NCBI GenBank assembly: GCA_964473485.1
Contig: CAYYPH010000009.1
Span: 1-64,000 of the forward strand
Source of the DNA: CAIVAT01 sp964473485
GTDB taxonomy: Bacteria > Bacteroidota > Bacteroidia > Bacteroidales > FEN-979
DNA length: 64,000 nucleotides
Direction: 5' to 3'
How positions within the stretch are numbered: position 1 is the first letter of the stretch; every line of letters begins with the position of its first letter. Below, one piece after another: positions 9,733 through 17,292 of this stretch. The translations under genes and the position numbers were made by a program. The notes below the pieces were generated by a model. That model searched no databases and was not told the origin of the DNA. It saw only the letters and a list, made by a program, of their open reading frames with translations.

Positions 9733-10854
9733 ATGAAGAATGCTTTGTTTTGCTTTTTGCTCACGATGGTTGCGACGTTCAGCACCCCGGCCCAGAACCT
9801 GAACCGCCGGGAATTCCCGGAGATGGAACGGCCCGATGTACGACGGATTCTGCTGGTCCCCGACCTGGACGGTTTCGTCACCCTGAAGGGCGATTTTCAC
9901 ACCCATTCCGTTTTCTCCGATGGTACCGTTTGGCCGGAAAACAGGGTCGACGAGGCGTGGCGCGACGGGCTGGATGTGATCGCCATCACCGATCACGACC
10001 GGTACAATCCGAACGCCGCCTACCTGAAGTATGACAACAACACCCCGTTTTCGATCGCGGCGAAACAGGCCGGGCGGAAGAACATCCTGCTAGTCCAGGC
10101 CACGGAAATCACCCGCAGGATGCCGCCGGGCCATTTCAACGCGCTGTTCGTGACCGACGCCAACCTTGAGGGATTGAAAGATACCTCGCGACAGGCATTT
10201 CTTGCATCAGTAGAGACTTTTGTCAACCAGGGCGCCGTGATCGTATGGAACCATCCCGGATGGGCCGCACAGCAGAAGGACACGGTGAAGTGGTTTGAAA
10301 TCCACCAGATACTGCTCGACAAAGGCTGGCTGCACGGGATCGAGGTATTCAACTACATCGAATGGTACCCGATCGCCCTTGAGTGGGCGATGAAAAAAGG
10401 GCTGGCGCCCTTCGCCAACTCCGACATCCACGATCCCATTGTAGTGGCCTACGGCGACGAGCCGGAGTTCATCCGGCCGATGACGCTGGTTTTTGCGAAA
10501 GAGCGCACACTGGCCGGAGTCAAAGAGGCGATCCTGGCCAAGCGGACCGTTGCGTGGTTCAATGGCCACCTGGCAGGCTCCGCATCCCTGCTGGAGCCGT
10601 TGTTCAGGAAATCGGTTTCGGTGCAGAAACTCGCTACTCAATCCGGCAAGACCCGTTACCAGCTCTCGAATTCAACCGATATCAACTTTACCATTAAAGG
10701 GTTGTCGAAGGAGTGGAACAAGGAGCAGGCGATCCCGGCGCGATCGCAGGTCATCATTACCGTACCCGACGAAACCAGGTCGATCAACATTGAAGTCACG
10801 AACCTTCACACCGGGATGAGGGAGAACCTGGTGACAGAGATCGGGCTGGAATAA
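9733..10854 (+). CDS. secreted PHP-domain metal-dependent phosphoesterase
   Basis: 373 residues with a signal peptide (residues 1-20, ending STPAQ). The PHP metal-site signatures are clear: GDFHTHSVFSDG (H56, H58), ITDHDR (D87, H88), a Glu in QATEITRR and NSDIHDP further on. PHP enzymes hydrolyse phosphate esters with two or three metal ions; exported versions of this type are common in Bacteroidota and their substrate is unknown. The C-terminal 100 residues look like a small beta sandwich. No T9SS signal. It has its own promoter and no operon partner. Confidence 0.82.
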   Translation: MKNALFCFLLTMVATFSTPAQNLNRREFPEMERPDVRRILLVPDLDGFVTLKGDFHTHSVFSDGTVWPENRVDEAWRDGLDVIAITDHDRYNPNAAYLKYDNNTPFSIAAKQAGRKNILLVQATEITRRMPPGHFNALFVTDANLEGLKDTSRQAFLASVETFVNQGAVIVWNHPGWAAQQKDTVKWFEIHQILLDKGWLHGIEVFNYIEWYPIALEWAMKKGLAPFANSDIHDPIVVAYGDEPEFIRPMTLVFAKERTLAGVKEAILAKRTVAWFNGHLAGSASLLEPLFRKSVSVQKLATQSGKTRYQLSNSTDINFTIKGLSKEWNKEQAIPARSQVIITVPDETRSINIEVTNLHTGMRENLVTEIGLE

Positions 10855-10898
10855 TTTACGATTTACGATTGATTCGATTTACGATTTTTAATACCACT

Positions 10899-12101
10899 TC
10901 AGGTGAGCAAGAATTCTGTCAGGTTCATCCACTTTATCCCGTTCCGGTCACCAAGAGGAACTTTGTCCATCGACAGGACCACTTTTTGATAATTGTCCGG
11001 AATTCTTTCCAGCGCCACAAACTCACGTTCAATGGTTTTCTGGTCGTGAAGCAGGTATGCCACCTGGATATAAATTCTCTGGTTTCCTGACGTTGCAATG
11101 AAATCAACCTCCCTGTCGGCAAGTTTCCCAATCTCGACAACATACCCCCTGGATAACAGTTCAAGGTAAACAATATTTTCAAGATGCCCGGAGATATCAT
11201 CAGGCCTGTACCCGAGCAGGATATTCTTCAACCCGATATCGCCGGCATAGTATTTTTCATGGATCTCGAGTATGCGCTTCCCCTTGATATCGAATCGGTT
11301 TACTTTAAAAAACAGACAGGCAGCCGTCATCATGGCCAGGTAATTCTGCACAGTATCAACCGATCCGCTGATCTTCTGAGCCTTCAAAAAATCTGCGATC
11401 CTTTTTGAAGAGGTTATGTTTCCGCAATTATCGGCTGTGAATTTTGCCACCTTTTCGAGCAATGCCACATCACGGATGGCATTTTTCGCCACAACATCCT
11501 TCAGGAGGATGGTATCGTACAGCGAAGAGATGTACTGACCAACCACTTCATCATCGTACTCCATGTGATGGATCCCCGGAAAACCACCATATTTCATGAA
11601 TAATCCAAACTCCTCATCCGGGTTTCTCTTGTCTTTAACCCGCCTGAATTCAAGGAATTCGGAAAAGGTCAGCGGATACATTCTGAACTCAACATATCTC
11701 CCTGAAATGTAGGTTGCCAATTCCGAAGATAACATTTTCGAGTTGGAACCGGTGATGTAAACATCAGCCATGTCATCGGCAAGAAAGCCTGCGACAGCCT
11801 TTTCCCATCCTTCTATTTCCTGAATCTCATCAATGAACAGATAAACCCTTCCTTTCAACTTTTTAATCCGGCTGCTGACATACTTGTTCAGAACCTTATA
11901 ATCGGAGACAAAATCAAATTCAAGGGAATCTTTATTGATCAGGATGATGTTTCCCTGATCAACGTCATTCTGAATCAGAGACTCTCCTATCAGTTTCAGG
12001 AAAGTACTCTTCCCGCATCGCCTGATCCCTGTTATTACCTTGATAACCGGCTTGCCGATGAAGGGTCTGATTTTTTTTAAATATCGTTCACGGGGTATCA
12101 T
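10899..12101 (-). CDS. AAA ATPase with DUF4143 domain
   Basis: 400 residues. An N-terminal ATPase domain has the Walker A GIRRCGKST (25-33) and a Walker B-like RVYLFIDEIQEI (about 85-100); the C-terminal half is the DUF4143 region, with its restriction-endonuclease-like block (EIGKLADREVDFIATSGNQRIYIQVAYLL). Such proteins are abundant, often variable in copy number, and of uncertain role; some have been linked to toxin or defence functions. The promoter TATATTTG lies 30 bp upstream. A stand-alone gene beside a gene-free stretch. Confidence 0.85.
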   Translation of the reverse strand: MIPRERYLKKIRPFIGKPVIKVITGIRRCGKSTFLKLIGESLIQNDVDQGNIILINKDSLEFDFVSDYKVLNKYVSSRIKKLKGRVYLFIDEIQEIEGWEKAVAGFLADDMADVYITGSNSKMLSSELATYISGRYVEFRMYPLTFSEFLEFRRVKDKRNPDEEFGLFMKYGGFPGIHHMEYDDEVVGQYISSLYDTILLKDVVAKNAIRDVALLEKVAKFTADNCGNITSSKRIADFLKAQKISGSVDTVQNYLAMMTAACLFFKVNRFDIKGKRILEIHEKYYAGDIGLKNILLGYRPDDISGHLENIVYLELLSRGYVVEIGKLADREVDFIATSGNQRIYIQVAYLLHDQKTIEREFVALERIPDNYQKVVLSMDKVPLGDRNGIKWMNLTEFLLT

Positions 12102-12130
12102 AAAATGATTCTGGTATATTCTGAGCTTTG

Positions 12131-12138
12131 CAAATATA
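12131..12138 (-). promoter_or_regulatory. -7 promoter element for the DUF4143 gene
   Basis: The minus strand reads TATATTTG, a perfect TAnnTTTG element, 30 bp before the start at 12101. Confidence 0.5.
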
Positions 12139-12340
12139 TTAAATATTATTCGAGTATATTCGAAATAATACTTCTACATTGTATTAATATTCAAAGTAAA
12201 GAACTCAGGTAGAATTGACGATTCATTCGACCTCAGAATGACACCTTTTCACGAATGCGCATGGAAAAGTAACTCACTGGTAAAGTTAAAACAAAGCCCT
12301 GACAAATATGATCCGTATCGATATATTTTTTGTCAATTCT

Positions 12341-12370
12341 TTGGTAGTTTCAAAAAATTTATTATCTTTG
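12341..12370 (+). promoter_or_regulatory. orphan promoter without a downstream gene
   Basis: TTG at 12341-12343 and TATCTTTG at 12363-12370, 19 bp apart, match the Bacteroidota promoter consensus fully. No plus-strand gene begins before 13586, and the minus-strand gene at 12744-13376 intervenes. The promoter could drive an untranslated RNA or be the relic of a lost gene. Confidence 0.45.
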
Positions 12371-12471
12371 CATTAGTGCAAACCGGCTATTCGTTCCTTC
12401 CATTCCTGCCATATTGAAAGCCTTTAACCGGCAGGGCACCTTATCACCCTTCACGTAAAATTTCATTCGGA

Positions 12472-12544
12472 CTGCTCTAAGTCTCCTCTAAGTCTTCTCT
12501 AAGACCTGTCTATGTAACCTTCGGTATTCCTACAGTATTCCTTC
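12472..12544. repeat. 11-bp tandem repeats downstream of the orphan promoter
   Basis: Four consecutive 11-bp units, CTGCTCTAAGT, CTCCTCTAAGT, CTTCTCTAAGA and CCTGTCTATGT (12472-12515), are followed by two more 11-bp-spaced units around GTATTCCT (12523-12544). The rest of the gene-free stretch 12102-12743 shows no ORF or RNA gene that I can name. Confidence 0.65.
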
Positions 12545-12743
12545 AATGTTTATTCAGGATTCCACCATGCTTATCCTTAAATCGCTATACAGTAAATAGG
12601 ATTTGTACTGAAATGGCTACACATGTTTATGAGATCTGATACCTTTACGATGACGCAGGCGAAGGAGACGATCGCAATGGTGTGAAAAAATCGTAAATCG
12701 TCAATCTTGCTCAATCGTAAATCTGAGGTGGTCTTTCCGAATT

Positions 12744-13376
12744 TCACCGGTTGAACAGCACGAACATCAGCTGGAAGACGAGAAAGCCGGAAAGTCCGAT
12801 GAGCAGGGCTTTGGGGTATGAGAGCCGGTGAACGGCCTTCACCGCTTTGGTGAAGAGGAGGATGAAGGCGAAGAGATAGATGGTTATGCTGGTCCAGAGC
12901 AGCGTTCGCCAGATGGTGGGCGAATTCATGGCAATTTCATGCTGGCGGGCGTCGATCACCCGCAGGGCGCTGAGCGAGCTCATGGCCAGGTCATGAACCA
13001 GCGTTCCCCACATGGCCACCGATATGCTCAGCCCCAGAACCGCCAGGGTCTGTTCAAAAGTACCCTTCCCATTACCTGATCTTGAGAGAACCTGGATCAC
13101 CGATGCCGCCATGAACCAGGAGATGAACATGCTCGGGGCCAACAGGAACCGGTTGATGGCATAGTAATCCTCCCTGTCGATGTTCAGCCAGGGGGTGAAC
13201 ACCGAGGGCGCCCCGTTGCCGATGGTCAGGAAAATATACATCAGGGTGTACCCGATGGTCGGGATGAGGAAATAAAGGAATCCGAACCGGTAGGATCGCT
13301 GATCGGCGGTAAACCGATCGAACGTCCGTCCGGCCTTCGTGAAAGCGCCGGTATAGTATTGCCAGAAATCGTTCAT
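12744..13376 (-). CDS. Yip1-like multi-pass membrane protein
   Basis: 210 residues from the start I choose at 13376 (MNDFWQYY). An in-frame ATG 30 bp upstream lies within the promoter (TATATTTG at 13404-13411), which argues against it. I count five hydrophobic spans (about residues 35-60, 80-105, 115-140, 160-185 and 190-210), and the N-terminal amphipathic segment followed by that pattern resembles YIP1-domain proteins of Bacteroidota. No catalytic motif. Role unknown. Confidence 0.65.
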   Translation of the reverse strand: MNDFWQYYTGAFTKAGRTFDRFTADQRSYRFGFLYFLIPTIGYTLMYIFLTIGNGAPSVFTPWLNIDREDYYAINRFLLAPSMFISWFMAASVIQVLSRSGNGKGTFEQTLAVLGLSISVAMWGTLVHDLAMSSLSALRVIDARQHEIAMNSPTIWRTLLWTSITIYLFAFILLFTKAVKAVHRLSYPKALLIGLSGFLVFQLMFVLFNR

Positions 13377-13403
13377 ACACTGAAATGGATTGGAGTCAAA
13401 CCG

Positions 13404-13411
13404 CAAATATA
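13404..13411 (-). promoter_or_regulatory. -7 promoter element for the Yip1-like gene
   Basis: The minus strand reads TATATTTG. Its position makes the ATG at 13376, not the one at 13406, the likely start. Confidence 0.5.
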
Positions 13412-13585
13412 ACTACGAATTACGAAGGACGAAAATTGCCTACTGTCTTCGTTTCAGTGTTTCGGAGTTCTCTCCTCCCCCGGCTGGGTGAGGTCGGAGA
13501 GGGGGCTCAAGACGCAAATAACAAAGGAGATCTCTGAAATAATAGCCATAAATCTTCGTTATTTTAATTCATTCCAAATAAAAAT

Positions 13586-14209
13586 ATGCAACAGGGAGGG
13601 ATCTTCAGATTGGTTGTGCTTAAGGTAACCCTTTGGGGCCTCATGGCGCTCCAGGGACAATCGCAGCCTGTTGCGATCCTTGAATCGTTCGATGTTTTCG
13701 AAAGCAACGGAAAGGTTTACCTCAGGTGGGTCATCATCGCCGGAAGCACCTGCGACGGAATTAAGGTGTTCAGGTCGGCCGATAATTTGAATTTCGAAAG
13801 GATCGGGGAGATACCTGGCGTGTGCGGTTCGCCTTCCACACCCATGCCGTATGAATTCACGGATGAGTCGCCGGTCACCAATTCAGTGAATTATTATCGG
13901 CTCGAATTGGGCAACAATGGCTATTCGGAGACGGTGTCCGTTGAACTTGTTTCGCTTAACGCGGATGGTTTCCAGGTGCGTCCGAATCCGTCACACGGCA
14001 ATACAAAGATATTCTTTTCCAATCCAGGCAATGCCATTCATACACTCGGTCTGTTTAACCTTTCCGGAACCATGATCAGCCGGCAAAGCACACGGACGGA
14101 TTTTTTCGATCTGAACACTGCATGGTTTCCGGCAGGACTGTATCTCTTCACCATTGTACCGGAAGACCAAAGATCGGAAATCACCGGCCGGCTGCTGGTC
14201 TTACAATGA
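13586..14209 (+). CDS. small T9SS-sorted secreted protein
   Basis: 207 residues: an N-terminal hydrophobic signal (to about residue 27, GQSQP), a beta-rich domain resembling a fibronectin-type fold (about 28-125) with two cysteines in STCDGIK and PGVCGSP, and a C-terminal T9SS type A domain (VRPNPSHGNTKIFF and FPAGLYLFTI). It is probably exported to the surface. The 286 bp that follow (14210-14495) contain only an unconvincing 71-codon ORF. Confidence 0.75.
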   Translation: MQQGGIFRLVVLKVTLWGLMALQGQSQPVAILESFDVFESNGKVYLRWVIIAGSTCDGIKVFRSADNLNFERIGEIPGVCGSPSTPMPYEFTDESPVTNSVNYYRLELGNNGYSETVSVELVSLNADGFQVRPNPSHGNTKIFFSNPGNAIHTLGLFNLSGTMISRQSTRTDFFDLNTAWFPAGLYLFTIVPEDQRSEITGRLLVLQ

Positions 14210-14495
14210 AATACCATGCAACAAGAGGCAGGTTACATGAAAAATCCTTGCCGGTCGCAGCAAACACAAGGGAACGGAAACCACGGAGATCTGAACCCGG
14301 AAAACGCGACCCATGAACAGGTGACAGGCACGGAGAACAGAAAAAAACTGGGGTCGGATTCAGCAAAGATAGTCCGCGGATCGGGAAAGATGGGGGAAAA
14401 ACCTGTAAAAATCAGATCATACAAATCATGATGAATCATACAGGCATTCCATCCGACTGCAGAAATCAAATGATGACCAAATTAAACCTTTACTT

Positions 14496-15422
14496 ATGAG
14501 AACCATAAAAACCACCATCATCCTCATCACGCTCACGGCGCTGGCTTTTGTTACAGGCAGCCGCTCTTTTTCGCAGGGCTGCAGCGATGCCGGGGTTTGC
14601 TCCATCCATGGCATTACACCCGGATCAACCCGCCCCGACACGGCGAAAACCCTCAACAATGCCATCTCGGCAGGCGTTTCATGGGGGATGAGCCAGTATG
14701 ATGTACAGGTGCTGACGCCGTTTGTCGAATACACCCGAAGCCTCGGCAAACATTTTTCGCTGACCGGCAAATTCAACTTTGGATTGCGGTTCGGCGAGCT
14801 CGGGAACACGGGCGGTCCATCGGATCTGCTGCTGAGCGGCGGTTACGATTTTCTCGACCATTTCACGCTGACGGCAGGTATTAAAATACCGATGAACGAC
14901 GGCAACCTGGAGGAAAACGGCCAGCCCCTGCCCATGAATTACCAGACCAGCCTTGGCACCGTCGACCTGCTGCTTGGTTTCGGATACCGGATCAAACGGT
15001 GGTCGTTCACCGCCGGTTACCAGCAGCCGGTCACCCAGAACGGCAACCAATTCCTGGCCTCGGCCTACCCCGAGGGGTCACCCGAAAGCAAGTACTACTC
15101 CACCAGGAATTACCACCGTGCCGCGGACGTCCTGGTAAGGGCCTCCTTCACGGCCATCCGTTCGCAAAAGGTGACGCTGGTGGCAGGCATCCTGCCGATT
15201 TACCATGTTCAGAACGACAGCTATGAAGAGCCCGACGGGCGGCGGGTTTCGATAGACGGGTCGCAGGGCCTCACCCTCAACATCAACGCCATCGTGCAAT
15301 ACCACATCACCGCCAGCCAGCATCTCGAGCTCACCCTGGGAGCCCCGGCACTGGCAAGGAAGGTACGCCCCGACGGGCTTTCAAAGTTTGCGGCAGGGAT
15401 CTCTTACATGATCAGATTGTAG
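14496..15422 (+). CDS. outer-membrane beta-barrel protein (MetA/phenol-degradation transporter-like)
   Basis: 308 residues with a signal peptide (cleavage about residue 24, SFSQG). Alternating hydrophobic/polar strands, frequent aromatic girdle residues and a C-terminal aromatic-hydrophobic strand (FAAGISYMIRL) mark a barrel. The pattern GGYDFLDHFTLTAGIKIPMNDG and GFGYRIKRWSFTAGYQQPV resembles the MetA-pathway transporter family, as does the protein at 59306-60322. It precedes LuxR-type regulator 1, as the second barrel precedes regulator 2. The substrate is unknown. Confidence 0.6.
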   Translation: MRTIKTTIILITLTALAFVTGSRSFSQGCSDAGVCSIHGITPGSTRPDTAKTLNNAISAGVSWGMSQYDVQVLTPFVEYTRSLGKHFSLTGKFNFGLRFGELGNTGGPSDLLLSGGYDFLDHFTLTAGIKIPMNDGNLEENGQPLPMNYQTSLGTVDLLLGFGYRIKRWSFTAGYQQPVTQNGNQFLASAYPEGSPESKYYSTRNYHRAADVLVRASFTAIRSQKVTLVAGILPIYHVQNDSYEEPDGRRVSIDGSQGLTLNINAIVQYHITASQHLELTLGAPALARKVRPDGLSKFAAGISYMIRL

Positions 15423-15434
15423 GCGTTTTCAGCT

Positions 15435-15526
15435 TTCCATGTGATCATAATTTTTGACTTCATTGGTCACATGGAATGCCCATTACTATCATTCACAGTT
15501 TGAGTGGTCGTTGTTCTTATGGGCAT
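15435..15526. repeat. two adjoining inverted repeats
   Basis: TTCCATGTGA (15435-15444) pairs perfectly with TCACATGGAA (15467-15476); the next bases, ATGCCCAT (15476-15483), pair with ATGGGCAT (15519-15526). The two stems share one base. There is no T-tract, so this is not a standard terminator. Confidence 0.6.
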
Positions 15527-15619
15527 TTCATGTCAAGCAAGCCCGATGAAGGGATGTCCTGTTCAATCATGCTAAAGGTCTGATTGTCGGGTCCGGTTCC
15601 GGTGATCGGATGATTTTAC

Positions 15620-15637
15620 TACTTACTATTGAGTATG
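15620..15637 (+). promoter_or_regulatory. putative operator, copy a (TACYTAnnATTGAGTAT)
   Basis: TACTTACTATTGAGTATG, one of four close copies in this window. It ends 10 bp before the -7 element of the LuxR-type regulator 1 gene and so overlaps its -33 region. Confidence 0.55.
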
Positions 15638-15647
15638 AAATTCTTTT

Positions 15648-15655
15648 TATCTTTG
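15648..15655 (+). promoter_or_regulatory. -7 promoter element for LuxR-type regulator 1
   Basis: TATCTTTG, a perfect TAnnTTTG match, 79 bp before the start at 15735. Confidence 0.55.
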
Positions 15656-15734
15656 GCCGTTCAAAACCAGTCTCCGTCAATTGTAGCTATCCATTGAGAT
15701 GAAAAAATAACAATCTTTTCGGTTGTACAGCAAA

Positions 15735-16493
15735 ATGGAAATATCGTCAAGTAGTTACAGGCCATTCTTTGATTTCATCGACCAATACCTCCCGGATGGT
15801 TTTCAACATATTGATCCTGATTCGCCCCTGATGCTGGATCTGGATAGAATGATGGAAGCAAGCAACCAGTTTTTTTTCATGGCCGACCAAATAAAAATAC
15901 AGTATTTATTTGTAAGCCGGAAATGTTCGGATTTGATTGGTCTGGAGCCAAGCGAGGTGGATCCCGGCAGTTTTATCAAAAGGATTCATCCGGATGATTT
16001 GAACAGGCTTCTCTCGGTGCGGTCGAAAATTTACCGGTTAGGCGGAGAACTCTTAGGGTTTAAACAAGGGGGTGTTCTCATCTCGACAACCCTGAGGTTT
16101 ACAACAACAAAAGGAGATTATATCAATCAACTGGTGCAGTGCTATTTGTTTTACAGCGACATTCCCACACCCACCGTTTACCGGCTTCAGGTGCACACAG
16201 ACATCTCCTGGGCCGGAAAAATCAAATATGGATATCATTACTACATGGGCACCGACATTTCCAATTTCAGATATCCGGATGAAAAATTACTGTTAACAGG
16301 AAATATCTTTTCGACCAGGGAATTTGAGATCATCCAACTGGCTTCGGAAGGGCTGAACAGCGAACAGATCGCAAAGAAGCTTTACCTCAGCGTACATACT
16401 GTTGAAACCCATCGCAGGAATGTCCTGAAGAAATCGGGCAAATCCTCGGTCATTGAATTGATTTTAGATTTAAAGAACCGGGGATTATTGTAG
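15735..16493 (+). CDS. LuxR-type transcriptional regulator 1 with PAS-like sensor domain
   Basis: 252 residues from the ATG at 15735 (a TTG four codons upstream is possible; the paralogue is also 252 residues, which favours the ATG). Residues about 30-165 have PAS-like features (NQFFFMADQIKIQYLFVSRK, then RIHPDDLNRLL as in PAS/PAC). The last 65 residues are a LuxR/GerE helix-turn-helix: FSTREFEIIQLASEGLNSEQ, IAKKLYLSVHTVETHRRNVL. No receiver domain or transmembrane helix, so it is a one-component cytoplasmic regulator. It is clearly paralogous to the protein at 60479-61237, and both genes carry the 18-bp operator, which suggests autoregulation. Confidence 0.82.
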   Translation: MEISSSSYRPFFDFIDQYLPDGFQHIDPDSPLMLDLDRMMEASNQFFFMADQIKIQYLFVSRKCSDLIGLEPSEVDPGSFIKRIHPDDLNRLLSVRSKIYRLGGELLGFKQGGVLISTTLRFTTTKGDYINQLVQCYLFYSDIPTPTVYRLQVHTDISWAGKIKYGYHYYMGTDISNFRYPDEKLLLTGNIFSTREFEIIQLASEGLNSEQIAKKLYLSVHTVETHRRNVLKKSGKSSVIELILDLKNRGLL

Positions 16494-16523
16494 CAATGGG
16501 TACAGACCATCACGGAGATAAAG

Positions 16524-17219
16524 TTATTGTCCGGCCCCTTTTCTGTATCCTGAATTTTCGATGACAATTTTCACCCCTTTCGCCTGGGCATCCAGGGTCG
16601 TACTGGCCTCATATTGCGTTCCATCGGGGAGGTCTTTGTAGGTTACATTGAAAACCACCTTCTCCGAAGGATCTTCAACCGATGTAGTGACTGCCACGGC
16701 CATTATTTTCTGTTTCGCAACATCCATTGAAATTGCCAGCAGGTCTCCCTTTTCATTGTAATCCGGGAAACTCAGCTTGAACTTTTTCCCCGGTTCGAGG
16801 ACCTGGACCGAGGCTGTCCCGCCCGCATAGATCTTTTGAATCTTGTCGGGATCGGGAGGAAGGTAGTCCTGGATTTTTGCGATGGCCTTGTGCATGTACT
16901 CCGTCATCTCCTCCTTTTTGTTTGCGGCGATCTTTCCCCTGAGGCCACCTGGCGTCTTCGCCTTGGTGCTGGCGCCGGTTTCAACCTTGGTCAGTTTTCC
17001 GTCGACGCTGTAGTAGCACTGGTTCTGTTTCATTGATTTCTGCTCGCCATCCTTAAAGACCGTGATGGTTTCTATCCACTCGTACTTCTTGATCTTCTGC
17101 TTGCTGTCGGCCAGGTTCTTCTTGATCATGGCCACGGTCTCCTGCATGTCGGCCTGGGCAAATGCTCCGGAGTTCCAGGAAATAAATATCGCTGTGATAA
17201 TCAAACAAATGGTTCTCAT
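16524..17219 (-). CDS. secreted protein of unknown function in the sulfatase 1 locus
   Basis: 231 residues with a signal peptide (residues 1-22, SGAFAQ). The mature protein begins with a basic helical part (KKNLADSKQKIKKYEW) and continues as beta-rich sequence (ITVFKDGEQKSMKQNQCYYS). I recognise no family. It lies 73 bp downstream of the sulfatase 1 gene on the same strand and may share its transcript; it is convergent with regulator 1. Confidence 0.7.
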   Translation of the reverse strand: MRTICLIITAIFISWNSGAFAQADMQETVAMIKKNLADSKQKIKKYEWIETITVFKDGEQKSMKQNQCYYSVDGKLTKVETGASTKAKTPGGLRGKIAANKKEEMTEYMHKAIAKIQDYLPPDPDKIQKIYAGGTASVQVLEPGKKFKLSFPDYNEKGDLLAISMDVAKQKIMAVAVTTSVEDPSEKVVFNVTYKDLPDGTQYEASTTLDAQAKGVKIVIENSGYRKGAGQ

Positions 17220-17292
17220 GGTTCTTGAATTTAAATGTTAATGCGTGACTTTTATAAACTACCTTTTATTGCATGGGATCCTCCTCATGACA

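Noticed and set aside
12649..12660. Shared 12-mer GACGCAGGCGAA with 30893-30904
   Set aside because: Only two copies, flanks unrelated; most likely chance.
14216..14431. 71-codon ORF after the T9SS protein
   Set aside because: Composition is basic and repetitive, no signal, motif or ribosome-binding context; treated as non-coding.
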